A stretch of 64,000 bases of DNA from Bacilli bacterium (GTDB lineage Bacteria; Bacillota_I; Bacilli_A; ML615J-28; CAG-313). How positions within the stretch are numbered: the first letter of the stretch is position 1; each line of letters opens with the position of its first letter. The stretch lies in assembly GCA_017398545.1 (NCBI GenBank), contig JAFQFT010000073.1:40416-104415 (forward strand), given 5' to 3'. Shown here one piece after another: positions 16,414 to 24,795 of the stretch. The translations under genes were made by a program, and so were the position numbers. The notes under the pieces were generated by a model, which had not been told where the DNA came from, searched no databases, and was given only the letters and a program-made list of their open reading frames with translations.

Positions 16414-17445
16414 ATGAAAAAAATTGCTTTTTTTGATGCTAAAACATATGATATAATGACTTTTAATAGTGTTAATAAAGATTATGAAATACATTATTTT
16501 GAAGATAAATTAAATATTAATACAGTTATTTTAGCTAAAGGAATGGACGCAGTATGTGCGTTTGTTAACGATGATGTATCTAAAAAAGTATTAGATAAGT
16601 TAGATGAATATGGTATTCATTTAGTTGCACTTAGATGTGCGGGATTTAATAATGTAGATATTGAGGCGGCTTATAAAAAAGTTCATATTGTAAGAGTTCC
16701 TGCTTATTCACCATATGCAGTTGCAGAACATGCGATGGCACTTTTACTTTCGTTAAATAGAAAGATTCATAAAGCATATTTAAGAACAAGAGAGTTTAAT
16801 TTTAATATTCAAGGTCTTACGGGATTTGATTTATTTGGAAAAACAGTTGGTGTTATTGGAACTGGTAAAATTGGCGTTGCATTTATTAATATTTGTAAAG
16901 GATTTGGTATGAATGTGCTTGCATATGATCCATTTCCTAGAAATGATTTAGATGTTTCATATGTTAGTGTCGATGAACTTGTTAAAGAAAGTGATATTAT
17001 TTCTCTTCATTGTCCATTAACTAATGAAACAAAACACATTATTAATAAAGATACAATTAGTAAAATGAAACAAGGTGTAATAATTGTTAATACATCTCGT
17101 GGTGCACTTGTTGATTCACAAGCTTTACTACAAGGATTAAAAGACAAAAAAATTCTTGGGGCATGTTTAGATGTTTATGAAGAAGAAGCTAATCTTTTTT
17201 TTGAAGATAATAGTAGTGAAATTATTCAAGATGATATTTTATCTTTATTGATTTCTTTACCTAATGTGATTATGACTTCTCATCAAGGATATTTAACAAA
17301 GGAAGCATTAGAAAATATTGCGGAAACTACTTTAAATAACATAACTCTTTATTTTAAAGATGAATATTTAGAAAATGAGATTTGTTATCGTTGTAAAAAG
17401 AATCCTAGTGGTTGTATGGCAAAAAGAAATAAAAATTGCTTTTAA
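16414..17445 (+). CDS. D-2-hydroxyacid (D-lactate) dehydrogenase with a cysteine-rich tail
   Basis: NAD-dependent D-isomer-specific 2-hydroxyacid dehydrogenase, most like fermentative D-lactate dehydrogenase; 343 residues. The nucleotide-binding GTGKIG, the active-site Arg (NTSRGALVDS), Glu (DVYEEE) and His (TSHQGYL) are present. GAGGTGAT is the ribosome site. Odd: the last 20 residues hold four cysteines (Cys324, 327, 334, 342) in a CxxC-x6-C-x7-C pattern that the fold does not need. It stands alone after spoVAE. The C-terminal end is covered in the findings. Confidence 0.87.
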   Translation: MKKIAFFDAKTYDIMTFNSVNKDYEIHYFEDKLNINTVILAKGMDAVCAFVNDDVSKKVLDKLDEYGIHLVALRCAGFNNVDIEAAYKKVHIVRVPAYSPYAVAEHAMALLLSLNRKIHKAYLRTREFNFNIQGLTGFDLFGKTVGVIGTGKIGVAFINICKGFGMNVLAYDPFPRNDLDVSYVSVDELVKESDIISLHCPLTNETKHIINKDTISKMKQGVIIVNTSRGALVDSQALLQGLKDKKILGACLDVYEEEANLFFEDNSSEIIQDDILSLLISLPNVIMTSHQGYLTKEALENIAETTLNNITLYFKDEYLENEICYRCKKNPSGCMAKRNKNCF

Positions 17446-17470
17446 AAAAAGACACATCGTTTGATGTGCC
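17444..17470 (-). terminator. intrinsic terminator read from the minus strand
   Basis: On the minus strand GGCACATC, loop AAAC, GATGTGTC (one G-T wobble) and then seven T (17444-17450). On the plus strand the same stem has an A-C mismatch and a five-T tract, so it serves the leftward small gene better than the dehydrogenase, though it may work both ways. Confidence 0.75.
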
Positions 17471-17476
17471 TTTTTC

Positions 17477-17527
17477 TTATACTAATCCTAAACAAATTCC
17501 AGGTAGTGTTTTTAATATTTTCTTCAT
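17477..17527 (-). CDS. candidate 16-residue peptide, SpoVM-like N-terminus
   Basis: ATG at 17527 opens MKKILKTLPGICLGLV and a TAA stop. GAGG lies 10 bases upstream, a sigma-A promoter (17553-17581) lies about 20 bases before the coding part, and a terminator follows within 10 bases. The unit is therefore complete: promoter, ribosome site, coding region, terminator, roughly 100 nt in all. Aligned from Met1, it shares Met1, Lys2, Leu8, Pro9, Gly14 and Val16 with the 26-residue coat-anchoring peptide SpoVM of Bacillus subtilis. It is ten residues shorter and the match is brief enough to be chance. A non-coding RNA is the alternative. Confidence 0.45.
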   Translation of the reverse strand: MKKILKTLPGICLGLV

Positions 17528-17552
17528 ATAATATAGACCTCACTAAAAAAAT

Positions 17553-17581
17553 AGTATAATACAATTTGATAGTTTTTTCAA
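17553..17581 (-). promoter_or_regulatory. sigma-A promoter for the small leftward unit
   Basis: Minus strand: -35 TTGAAA (17576-17581), 17-bp spacer, -10 TATACT (17553-17558). Confidence 0.7.
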
Positions 17582-17643
17582 ATGTTATGTCACAAAGTGT
17601 TTGTATAATTTGTTTTGTATGTAGATGAGAGTATTTTTTATGT

Positions 17644-17672
17644 TTGCAAATAATTATAAATTATGTTATACT
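17644..17672 (+). promoter_or_regulatory. sigma-A promoter for RNase J
   Basis: -35 TTGCAA (17644-17649), 17-bp spacer, -10 TATACT (17667-17672) extended by TGT. Confidence 0.75.
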
Positions 17673-17714
17673 AAATGTAAATTAATGGAATTAACATAAA
17701 GAAAGGATTTATTT

Positions 17715-19382
17715 ATGTCAAATATAAAAATTATGGCTCTAGGGGGACTAGGGGAAAATGGAAAGAATTTAACTGTTGTTGAAGTTAATAAGAAAATCTT
17801 TATTTTAGATGCTGGGATGCGTTATCCAGATATTGATATGTATGGAGTAGATTTAGTTATTCCTAATATTGATTATTTAATTCAAAATAAACAAAATATT
17901 CAAGGTATTTTTATTTCTCATGGACATGACGAGAATGTTGGAGCAATACCTTATTTATTAAAACAATTGCACGCTAAAGTTTATGCAACTCATTTTACAA
18001 TTAGTATTATTGAATCTATGCTTGCAGAACATCATTTAAATATTAAAGATTATAAGTTATATCGTATTAATCCATCACGTGTTATGAATTTTGGGGATGT
18101 TGAGGTAAGTTTCTTTAATACAACGCATAGTTTACCTGAATCTATTGGTATTTCTATTAATACTAAAGATGGTTGTATTGTTTATTGTACAGATTTTAAT
18201 TTTAGTTCTGTAAATGATAACAAGTATCAAACTAGTTTTGATAAAATTACTGATTTAGGTAAGAAAAAAGTACTTGCGGTTCTTTCTGAAAGTGTAAATT
18301 CTGGTGTTACTGGTCGTATAACTAACGATACCCTTTTAGAACATCACTATAATAATATTTTATTACATAATAAAAAACGTATTTTTGTTGCTGCTTATGT
18401 TTCTGATTTAATTCGTATTCAAAAGATTATTGATTTAAGTGCATTAAGTGGTAGAAAAGTTTGTGTTTTATCTAAAAAGAATGAACGTATTTTTAAAGTA
18501 GCTACTAGTTATAATTATTTAAATATACCAAGTGATAATCTTTTAAATGTAGAAGATTATACTAAAGAAGAACTAGAAGAGTTAGAAAATGTTGTATTTA
18601 TTATCGCAGGTACAAGAAATGAACCATATAGTTTACTTGTTAAAATGGCACTTGATGAAGCATTTAATTTAAAATTTAAAAATGATGATAAAGTTGTTTT
18701 AATGTGTCCACCTGCTCCTGGGATTGAAAAACATGCTAATGATTCAATAAATATTTTAAGCGAATATGATATAAACTTTACTATTTTTGATCGTGATATA
18801 CTTCGTAGTCAACATGCATCACCAGAAGATTTGAAATTACTTTATACAATGTTAAAACCTAAGTATATTATTCCAATTAAGGGTGAATATCGTCAAATGT
18901 ATGATCAATTTTTAGTTGCTAAAAGTGCTAATTTTGATAAGAGTAAAGTATTACTTTTAGATAATGGTGAGATTGTTACTTTTGAAGATGGAGTACTTGT
19001 AGCAGAAAATGAAATTATTTCAACTGGGGATGTATTTATTGATGGTACAAGTATTGGTGTAGTTGATAGCGATGTAATTAAAGAAAGAACTTTGCTTGCA
19101 GAAGAAGGGGTAATCTTTATATATGGGGTTATTGATATGCGTTTAAGACAAATAAGTGGAGAGTTAACTGTAAAAACTAGAGGATTTACACATTCATTTA
19201 GTTATGATGAATTGTCAACTATTATTACAGGTTTAGCTGAAAAACTTATTAATAATTATTTTAAAAAGAAAACTTGGAGTTTAGATGCTGTAAAAGTAGG
19301 TATTATAGAAGAAACACAAAAATTAATATTTAGATTTACAAAACATCGTCCGATAATTGTTCCAATCTTAATCGAAATTTAA
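17715..19382 (+). CDS. rnjB: ribonuclease J2-like protein with altered active site
   Basis: Metallo-beta-lactamase/beta-CASP RNA-processing protein, 555 residues, full length. It opens MSNIKIMALGGLGENGKNL. The metal motif, HGHxDH in active RNase J, is HGHDENVG here (from His69), and the later PVHGEYR is PIKGEYR (Lys389). Bacillus RNase J2, the weakly active partner of J1, has the same HGHDEN change and an Asn at the second place, so the J2 assignment fits. His in NTTHSLPES and Asp in YCTDFNF remain. It probably works with an RNase J1 encoded elsewhere. Own promoter; an 18-bp gap to the ABC genes suggests some cotranscription. Confidence 0.85.
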   Translation: MSNIKIMALGGLGENGKNLTVVEVNKKIFILDAGMRYPDIDMYGVDLVIPNIDYLIQNKQNIQGIFISHGHDENVGAIPYLLKQLHAKVYATHFTISIIESMLAEHHLNIKDYKLYRINPSRVMNFGDVEVSFFNTTHSLPESIGISINTKDGCIVYCTDFNFSSVNDNKYQTSFDKITDLGKKKVLAVLSESVNSGVTGRITNDTLLEHHYNNILLHNKKRIFVAAYVSDLIRIQKIIDLSALSGRKVCVLSKKNERIFKVATSYNYLNIPSDNLLNVEDYTKEELEELENVVFIIAGTRNEPYSLLVKMALDEAFNLKFKNDDKVVLMCPPAPGIEKHANDSINILSEYDINFTIFDRDILRSQHASPEDLKLLYTMLKPKYIIPIKGEYRQMYDQFLVAKSANFDKSKVLLLDNGEIVTFEDGVLVAENEIISTGDVFIDGTSIGVVDSDVIKERTLLAEEGVIFIYGVIDMRLRQISGELTVKTRGFTHSFSYDELSTIITGLAEKLINNYFKKKTWSLDAVKVGIIEETQKLIFRFTKHRPIIVPILIEI

Positions 19383-19399
19383 TTTAAGGAGGAGCTTAT

Positions 19400-21466
19400 A
19401 TGCTCGAATTAAAAGAAGTCAGTAAGTTTTATACGAGTAATGGTATAACAAATATTGGTCTTAGTAATATTAATTTAAAATTACATCGTAATGAAATAAT
19501 TGCGATTACTGGTGAATCTGGTAGTGGTAAATCAACATTATTAAATGTAATTTCTAAGATTGATACTTTTGATGAAGGTGAAATATATTATTATGGAAAT
19601 GAAACATCATATTTTTCTATATCAGATATGGATGATTTTAGAAAAAATAAAGTTGGTTTTATTTTTCAAAACTATAATATTTTAGATTCATATACTGTAT
19701 TAGATAATGTTATGATACCTCTTTTATTAAAAGGTTTATCTAAAGAAGATGCTAAAGTTGAAGCAATGCTATTAATTAAAAAAGTAGGACTTGATGGACG
19801 AGAAAAACATCGTGGAAGTAAGTTATCAGGTGGTGAGAAACAACGTTGTGTTATTGCAAGAGCGCTAGCTGGTGATTGTGATATTCTTGCTTGTGATGAA
19901 CCAACTGGTAATTTAGATAGCCAAACAGCTTCAGAAATTATTAAGTTAATTAAAGAAGTTGCAAAAGATAAACTTGTTTTAATTGTTACCCATAATTATC
20001 CAGAAGTAGAAGGAATTGCTACACGTCTTTTAAAAATGGCTGATGGTAAAATTGTTGAAGATATTACTTTTGAACAAGTACCTTGCGAAGAAAATAAAGA
20101 AATGGAATTATCATTTCAACCATTAAATAAAAAGGTTATTTGGTCACTTGGCTTAACTAATATCTTAAGAACACCTAAAAAGACTTTTTTGGTATGTTTA
20201 ATATATTTTATTATTTCATTTTGCTTTTTATTTATTGCACAATATTTATCTTCTTCAATTAGAAATTCTGAATCTTCTAGTTATTTTTATAATACATTTG
20301 ATAATAGATTATTTGTATATGGTAAAAATGGTACTTCATTTGATGATGATTTATTAAGTGGATATAATTATGAGATTAATGACTTTGCAACTGAACTTAG
20401 TTATTATTATGAATTTAATAATAATAGTCTTAATTTCTGTTATGCTGATAATATTACTGATTATAAGTTAATTGCAGGTACTTTACCTGAAAAAGAAAAT
20501 GAGTTTATTCTATTGTTTAATTCACCTAATAAGCTTACAATTCAAACTAACACTAAAAATATTGGTTCTGAAATTGTATTTGAAATAAACAATGGAAGTG
20601 GTTATGAAAGATTTAAACTTGTTGGTATTGGTAGTTATAAAAGTAGCAAAACTTCAGAAGTTTTCGCAAGTGGTTGTAAAAGACTTCAAAAAGTTTTAAA
20701 TAAAGTAACTCCTAATTATAGTTTAGAACAAAATGGTGAAAGAACTGATATTTACTTATCACTTGTTAATGGTAATAGTTCACCTAGATTAATTATTCCA
20801 TCAAAGATGTATGAACAAAATCCAAATATTAGTTTATATGCTGATATGTATAAAATGAATGATTGTGAAGTTATTACTTATGGTGGTGAGAAGGTTTATT
20901 TAGAATTGTCTGTGGATGGACCTAGTAATCTTGATCCTTATTTTGCGAGTATTTATTCATCTAAATCTAGAGTTAAGAAAATTATGAATAATTTAGATGT
21001 CGATAATCTGAAGGTAATATATCCAAGTGAATTTACTGATGATAGTTCACTTTCTCAATTTTTAACACAATTATTGATTATTATATCTGTAGGGTCTGTT
21101 TCTGCTTATTTAATTGGTATATTCTTTATTTGTTATGTAATTTTAAGTAGAATTTATAGATCAAGAGTTAAAGATTATGCGATTTTAAGAACTCTTGGTG
21201 TTACAAAAAAAGATATGGCTAAGATTGTAAATGTTGAAATGATTATAATAGGTTATGGTATTATATTATTTACTTATCTATTATTTAATGGGTTAATATT
21301 TGCGGTTGATGCGTTAACTTTCTTGCGTCAAATAGGATTATTAACAGTAATTTTATATTTCTTTGTAATGATTATTTTTACAACATCAATGTCTAAAAGA
21401 TTTAATAAACGTGTATTTATGTTTACAGTTCGTGAATCTGTGAGAGGAGATGAAGATGATGATTAA
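19400..21466 (+). CDS. ABC transporter, fused ATPase and FtsX-type permease
   Basis: One chain of 688 residues joins an N-terminal ATPase (Walker A GESGSGKST about residues 36-44, signature LSGGEKQR, Walker B ILACDEPTGNLD) to a C-terminal permease with one TM segment near 255, a large outside domain and three TM segments at the end. This is the MacB-like order, and such proteins work in export or mechanotransmission rather than import. GGAGG precedes the ATG. It overlaps the next gene, which has the same architecture, so the two may form a heterodimer. Substrate unknown. Confidence 0.85.
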   Translation: MLELKEVSKFYTSNGITNIGLSNINLKLHRNEIIAITGESGSGKSTLLNVISKIDTFDEGEIYYYGNETSYFSISDMDDFRKNKVGFIFQNYNILDSYTVLDNVMIPLLLKGLSKEDAKVEAMLLIKKVGLDGREKHRGSKLSGGEKQRCVIARALAGDCDILACDEPTGNLDSQTASEIIKLIKEVAKDKLVLIVTHNYPEVEGIATRLLKMADGKIVEDITFEQVPCEENKEMELSFQPLNKKVIWSLGLTNILRTPKKTFLVCLIYFIISFCFLFIAQYLSSSIRNSESSSYFYNTFDNRLFVYGKNGTSFDDDLLSGYNYEINDFATELSYYYEFNNNSLNFCYADNITDYKLIAGTLPEKENEFILLFNSPNKLTIQTNTKNIGSEIVFEINNGSGYERFKLVGIGSYKSSKTSEVFASGCKRLQKVLNKVTPNYSLEQNGERTDIYLSLVNGNSSPRLIIPSKMYEQNPNISLYADMYKMNDCEVITYGGEKVYLELSVDGPSNLDPYFASIYSSKSRVKKIMNNLDVDNLKVIYPSEFTDDSSLSQFLTQLLIIISVGSVSAYLIGIFFICYVILSRIYRSRVKDYAILRTLGVTKKDMAKIVNVEMIIIGYGIILFTYLLFNGLIFAVDALTFLRQIGLLTVILYFFVMIIFTTSMSKRFNKRVFMFTVRESVRGDEDDD

Positions 21467-24089
21467 ACTAGAGAATATTAATAAATATTATTTTAAAGGG
21501 GAACGTCATCAAATTCATGTTGTAAATAATGTTACACTTGAATTTCCTAAAGCTGGATTTGTTACGCTTCTTGGTGCATCAGGTAGTGGTAAAACTACAC
21601 TTCTTAATATTATTGGTGGGCTTGATAAGTTTGATTCTGGAACAATTTATTATGGTGATAAATCATTTGATAAGTATCAAATGGATGAAGTTGATAAATT
21701 AAGAAATGAAAAGATTGGTTATATTTTTCAAAATTATTTATTAATTAATCATTTTACTGTTTATGATAATTTAAGAGTTGCATTAGAAGCAATTGATGTA
21801 TTAGATCCAGCTGAACAAAATAAACGTATTGAATATGCGTTAAAGTGTGTAGGGTTATATAAATATCGTAAAAAGAAGGTTAAAAACTTATCTGGTGGTC
21901 AAATGCAAAGAGTATCAATTGCTCGTTGTATTGTAAAAAATAGCGAAGTTATTATCGCAGATGAACCAACTGGAAATATTGATAGTGAAAATACGATTCA
22001 AATTATGAATATCTTAAAGAAAATAAGTGAAACTAAGCTTGTTATTTTAGTTACACATGAAATCTCTATAGCAAGATATTATAGTGATCGTATTATTCAA
22101 ATTAAAGATGGTCAAATTCTTTCTGATGGATTAGTAACTAATAATGGAACATTAAACACGCAAACTGATCGTAAAATTTATTTAGGTGATTTAAAGAATG
22201 AAAATACATCTTCAAATAAGTTAAATTTTGAATTATATGTAGATGAATCTTCTACTGAATCAGATTTGATTATTGCGGTTAGAAATGATACGATTTATAT
22301 TAAATCTAGTAAAAAGATTGTTAATTTAGATGAATCTAGTATTGAACTTGTTGATGGATCTTATAAAGAACCCGAAAAAATGCTAGAAGAGTTTGATTTT
22401 GATACTTCATGGTATAAAGAGCCTAAAAAAGAAACAAAAAGACATTTTTTTAAAACTAATCTTTTAAATGGTTTTAAAGAACTATTAAATCAAGGTAAAT
22501 CTAAAGTAGGTTTAATAATTCTTAATATTATTTTAGGTATTTTAATTGGTGTTTGTTTTGTTAATCTTGGTAAATTTACACATATTGTATATACAGATGT
22601 AACAAGAGATGTTGTTGGACAAGTTGTTACAACACCGATTTCATACTTAAATACCTTAGCTCCTGAAAATGAAAAAGAAGTTTATTTAGATGCCTATGAT
22701 GAGGGATATGTTAATAATGTAATTCCTTTTAATTACGGTAATTATTATTTCTCATTTAAGGAAAACTTTATTTTCTCAACATATGAATATTTAGATATTT
22801 GGTCTTTCCCATATCAAGATGATTTTGTGTTGATTACAGGAAATAGACCTTATGGGAAAGAAATTGTTATTGGTAAAGCATTAGCTGATGTATTAATTAA
22901 TAATTTAGGCTATAATAAAAAAGATTATAATAGTTTATTAGGTTATAAACTATATGATTACACTATTAGTGGTGTTGTAGATAAAGATACAATGTCATTT
23001 TATTATAATCCTATTGCTTTATATTATCCTGGTCATTTAAATAGTCGTAATGATAGTATTATGATTGATAATTTAAATTACTATCTTGATACTTATACTT
23101 TAATTAATGGTACAAATCCTGTATCTAAAGATGAGATTATAATTGATAATGTTTTTGCAAGTACTGAAACTTTAAGTATTAATGATACACTTAAAGTAGG
23201 GAATAAAAATTATAAAATAGTTGGTGTATTTAAAGAGAAAAATATTATAGATGTTCCATCTATTTTAACACTAGATTCAAATTTATATGGACATACATAT
23301 AATTCATATAATTATTCAGTTACTGAAACAGTATTTTCATATGAACTAACATATTTACCAGATAATGAATATGAAATTGTTAAGGGAAGAGATGTTGTAA
23401 AAAAAGGTGAATGTATTGTTCATGTTGGGTCTAACCTAGAAATTGGTGAAAGCATTTATGGTTATAAGATTGTTGGAATGTATAATAAGAGTTACAATAG
23501 TGGTTCACTTGGTAATAATCTTATGTTTGATAATATTGTAATTATTAGTATTTATAATTATACTAATAGAAATTATAGTTTAGCTTATGAATTTAATGAT
23601 GGAGCAGAAGAATACTTTAATGATTTAAATTATAAACTATATGATTTAGATGATTACCAACGATTTGCGATAAAAAGAGCACATCAAAATAATAATATCG
23701 CAACGATTGTATTTAGCATTATTTTTCTTGGTGTGAGTGTACTACTTACTTTCTTAATTAATCGTAGTAGAATAATTAATGAAATTCATACAATAGGTGT
23801 ATATCGTTCAATTGGAAAATCACGTAAATGTTTAATTTATCAAAAAATTGGTTATAATTTATTTATGACTTCCGTTTCTACGATAATAGGTTATTCTATT
23901 TCATGGGGAATTCGTGGGATTTCTAATAGTGTAACGGAAAATTATACAAATATAGTTCCAATTAATCCGTTAATTGTTATTTTAGGTGTTATTGTTCTTT
24001 ATTCAATCGGTATTTTTATCGGTTTATTACCAACTATATCATTAATAAAGAAAACACCTGCAGAAATTAATTCAAAATATGATATTTAA
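21456..24089 (+). CDS. ABC transporter, fused ATPase and FtsX-type permease (partner)
   Basis: Second fused ABC protein, 877 residues from ATG 21456. An ATG at 21450 touches the AGGAG (21445-21449) directly; 21456 or 21459 are better spaced. Walker A GASGSGKTT, signature LSGGQMQR and Walker B VIIADEPTGNID are in the N-terminal 220 residues. A linker of about 100 residues, a TM segment near 360, a long outside domain and three TM segments at the C-terminus follow. It overlaps the upstream gene by about 11 bp. The pair may move lipids, peptides or lipoproteins. Confidence 0.85.
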   Translation: MMIKLENINKYYFKGERHQIHVVNNVTLEFPKAGFVTLLGASGSGKTTLLNIIGGLDKFDSGTIYYGDKSFDKYQMDEVDKLRNEKIGYIFQNYLLINHFTVYDNLRVALEAIDVLDPAEQNKRIEYALKCVGLYKYRKKKVKNLSGGQMQRVSIARCIVKNSEVIIADEPTGNIDSENTIQIMNILKKISETKLVILVTHEISIARYYSDRIIQIKDGQILSDGLVTNNGTLNTQTDRKIYLGDLKNENTSSNKLNFELYVDESSTESDLIIAVRNDTIYIKSSKKIVNLDESSIELVDGSYKEPEKMLEEFDFDTSWYKEPKKETKRHFFKTNLLNGFKELLNQGKSKVGLIILNIILGILIGVCFVNLGKFTHIVYTDVTRDVVGQVVTTPISYLNTLAPENEKEVYLDAYDEGYVNNVIPFNYGNYYFSFKENFIFSTYEYLDIWSFPYQDDFVLITGNRPYGKEIVIGKALADVLINNLGYNKKDYNSLLGYKLYDYTISGVVDKDTMSFYYNPIALYYPGHLNSRNDSIMIDNLNYYLDTYTLINGTNPVSKDEIIIDNVFASTETLSINDTLKVGNKNYKIVGVFKEKNIIDVPSILTLDSNLYGHTYNSYNYSVTETVFSYELTYLPDNEYEIVKGRDVVKKGECIVHVGSNLEIGESIYGYKIVGMYNKSYNSGSLGNNLMFDNIVIISIYNYTNRNYSLAYEFNDGAEEYFNDLNYKLYDLDDYQRFAIKRAHQNNNIATIVFSIIFLGVSVLLTFLINRSRIINEIHTIGVYRSIGKSRKCLIYQKIGYNLFMTSVSTIIGYSISWGIRGISNSVTENYTNIVPINPLIVILGVIVLYSIGIFIGLLPTISLIKKTPAEINSKYDI

Positions 24090-24102
24090 TTTATAATTTA
24101 AT

Positions 24103-24137
24103 AACCTCTAACATATATTGTGTTGGAGGTTGTTTTT
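24103..24137 (+). terminator. intrinsic terminator whose 3' arm holds a ribosome binding site
   Basis: AACCTCTAACA pairs with TGTTGGAGGTT (24103-24131, one wobble), then G and five T. The GGAGGTT of the 3' arm is the ribosome site of the TTG-start gene at 24139. Confidence 0.75.
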
Positions 24138-24138
24138 A

Positions 24139-24732
24139 TTGCAAATTTTATCGTATTATGAGTTAAAAAGAGTAGATTATATTTTTTTAGATATTGTTGA
24201 TAAATATATCATTAAATATCCCTTTAAGTTTTATTATATAATGGAGAAGTTAAATAATAATAAAATTGTTTTTATTAAAGATACAACGATGATTATAGAT
24301 TTATTAAAGTTAGAAGAGGATATGATTGTTAATATATTTAATTTATTTAAAGAAATGTTGAGAAATAATGTTATTAGAAAGATTGTATATAAAAAAGAAG
24401 TTATAATTATTTATTTTAGTAATGAGTTTATAATTAGTTTTTTTAAAGAAAAGAATAAATGGTTATTAATTCCATTAGTAAAGATATTAATTGAAAAAGA
24501 AAAGCGAATTTATTTTGATATTTATATTAAAAGTAATGATATTTATAATTTTATGTTTCTAGTTAATATTGATGAAAACTATATCACAGTAGATTTAAAT
24601 GAAAAGACTAAAATAAATAATGGACATATTCCACTTGTTTTAAATTTTAATAATAATAGAAATAATAATTTACAATTTAGTTTTGATAAAAGTGTTTTTT
24701 TAGGTAATCTTAATAGTAAGATAAATGTTTAA
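24139..24732 (+). CDS. uncharacterised protein with TTG start
   Basis: 197 residues, not recognised. The frame extends upstream to 24118, but that part is inside a terminator hairpin; TTG 24139 has GGAGGTT (24125-24131) at an ideal 7-base distance. Sequence: a YYELKRVDYIFLDIVDKY opening, rich in Ile, Asn and Lys, no signal peptide, no clear TM segment, no Cys cluster. The first third could be a small helical or winged-helix domain. It sits between the ABC pair and phoH, with phoH having its own promoter. Codon use is like its neighbours, so it is likely real but fast-evolving. Confidence 0.6.
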   Translation: MQILSYYELKRVDYIFLDIVDKYIIKYPFKFYYIMEKLNNNKIVFIKDTTMIIDLLKLEEDMIVNIFNLFKEMLRNNVIRKIVYKKEVIIIYFSNEFIISFFKEKNKWLLIPLVKILIEKEKRIYFDIYIKSNDIYNFMFLVNIDENYITVDLNEKTKINNGHIPLVLNFNNNRNNNLQFSFDKSVFLGNLNSKINV

Positions 24733-24745
24733 TAAGTGTTATTAC

Positions 24746-24774
24746 TTTATAAAATGTTAAAATTATGTTATAAT
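24746..24774 (+). promoter_or_regulatory. promoter for the phoH-era-recO operon
   Basis: Extended -10 TGTTATAAT (TATAAT 24769-24774) with a weak -35 TTTATA (24746-24751) at 17 bp. Confidence 0.6.
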
Positions 24775-24795
24775 ATCTAAAAAGGTGGTATAAAA

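Noticed and set aside
17599..17612. Second promoter around TATAAT at 17604
   Set aside because: No acceptable -35 at 16-18 bp; the promoter at 17644-17672 is far better for RNase J.
17715..19382. RNase J as a pseudogene
   Set aside because: Full length, well-kept promoter and ribosome site, and the changed motif matches known RNase J2 proteins.
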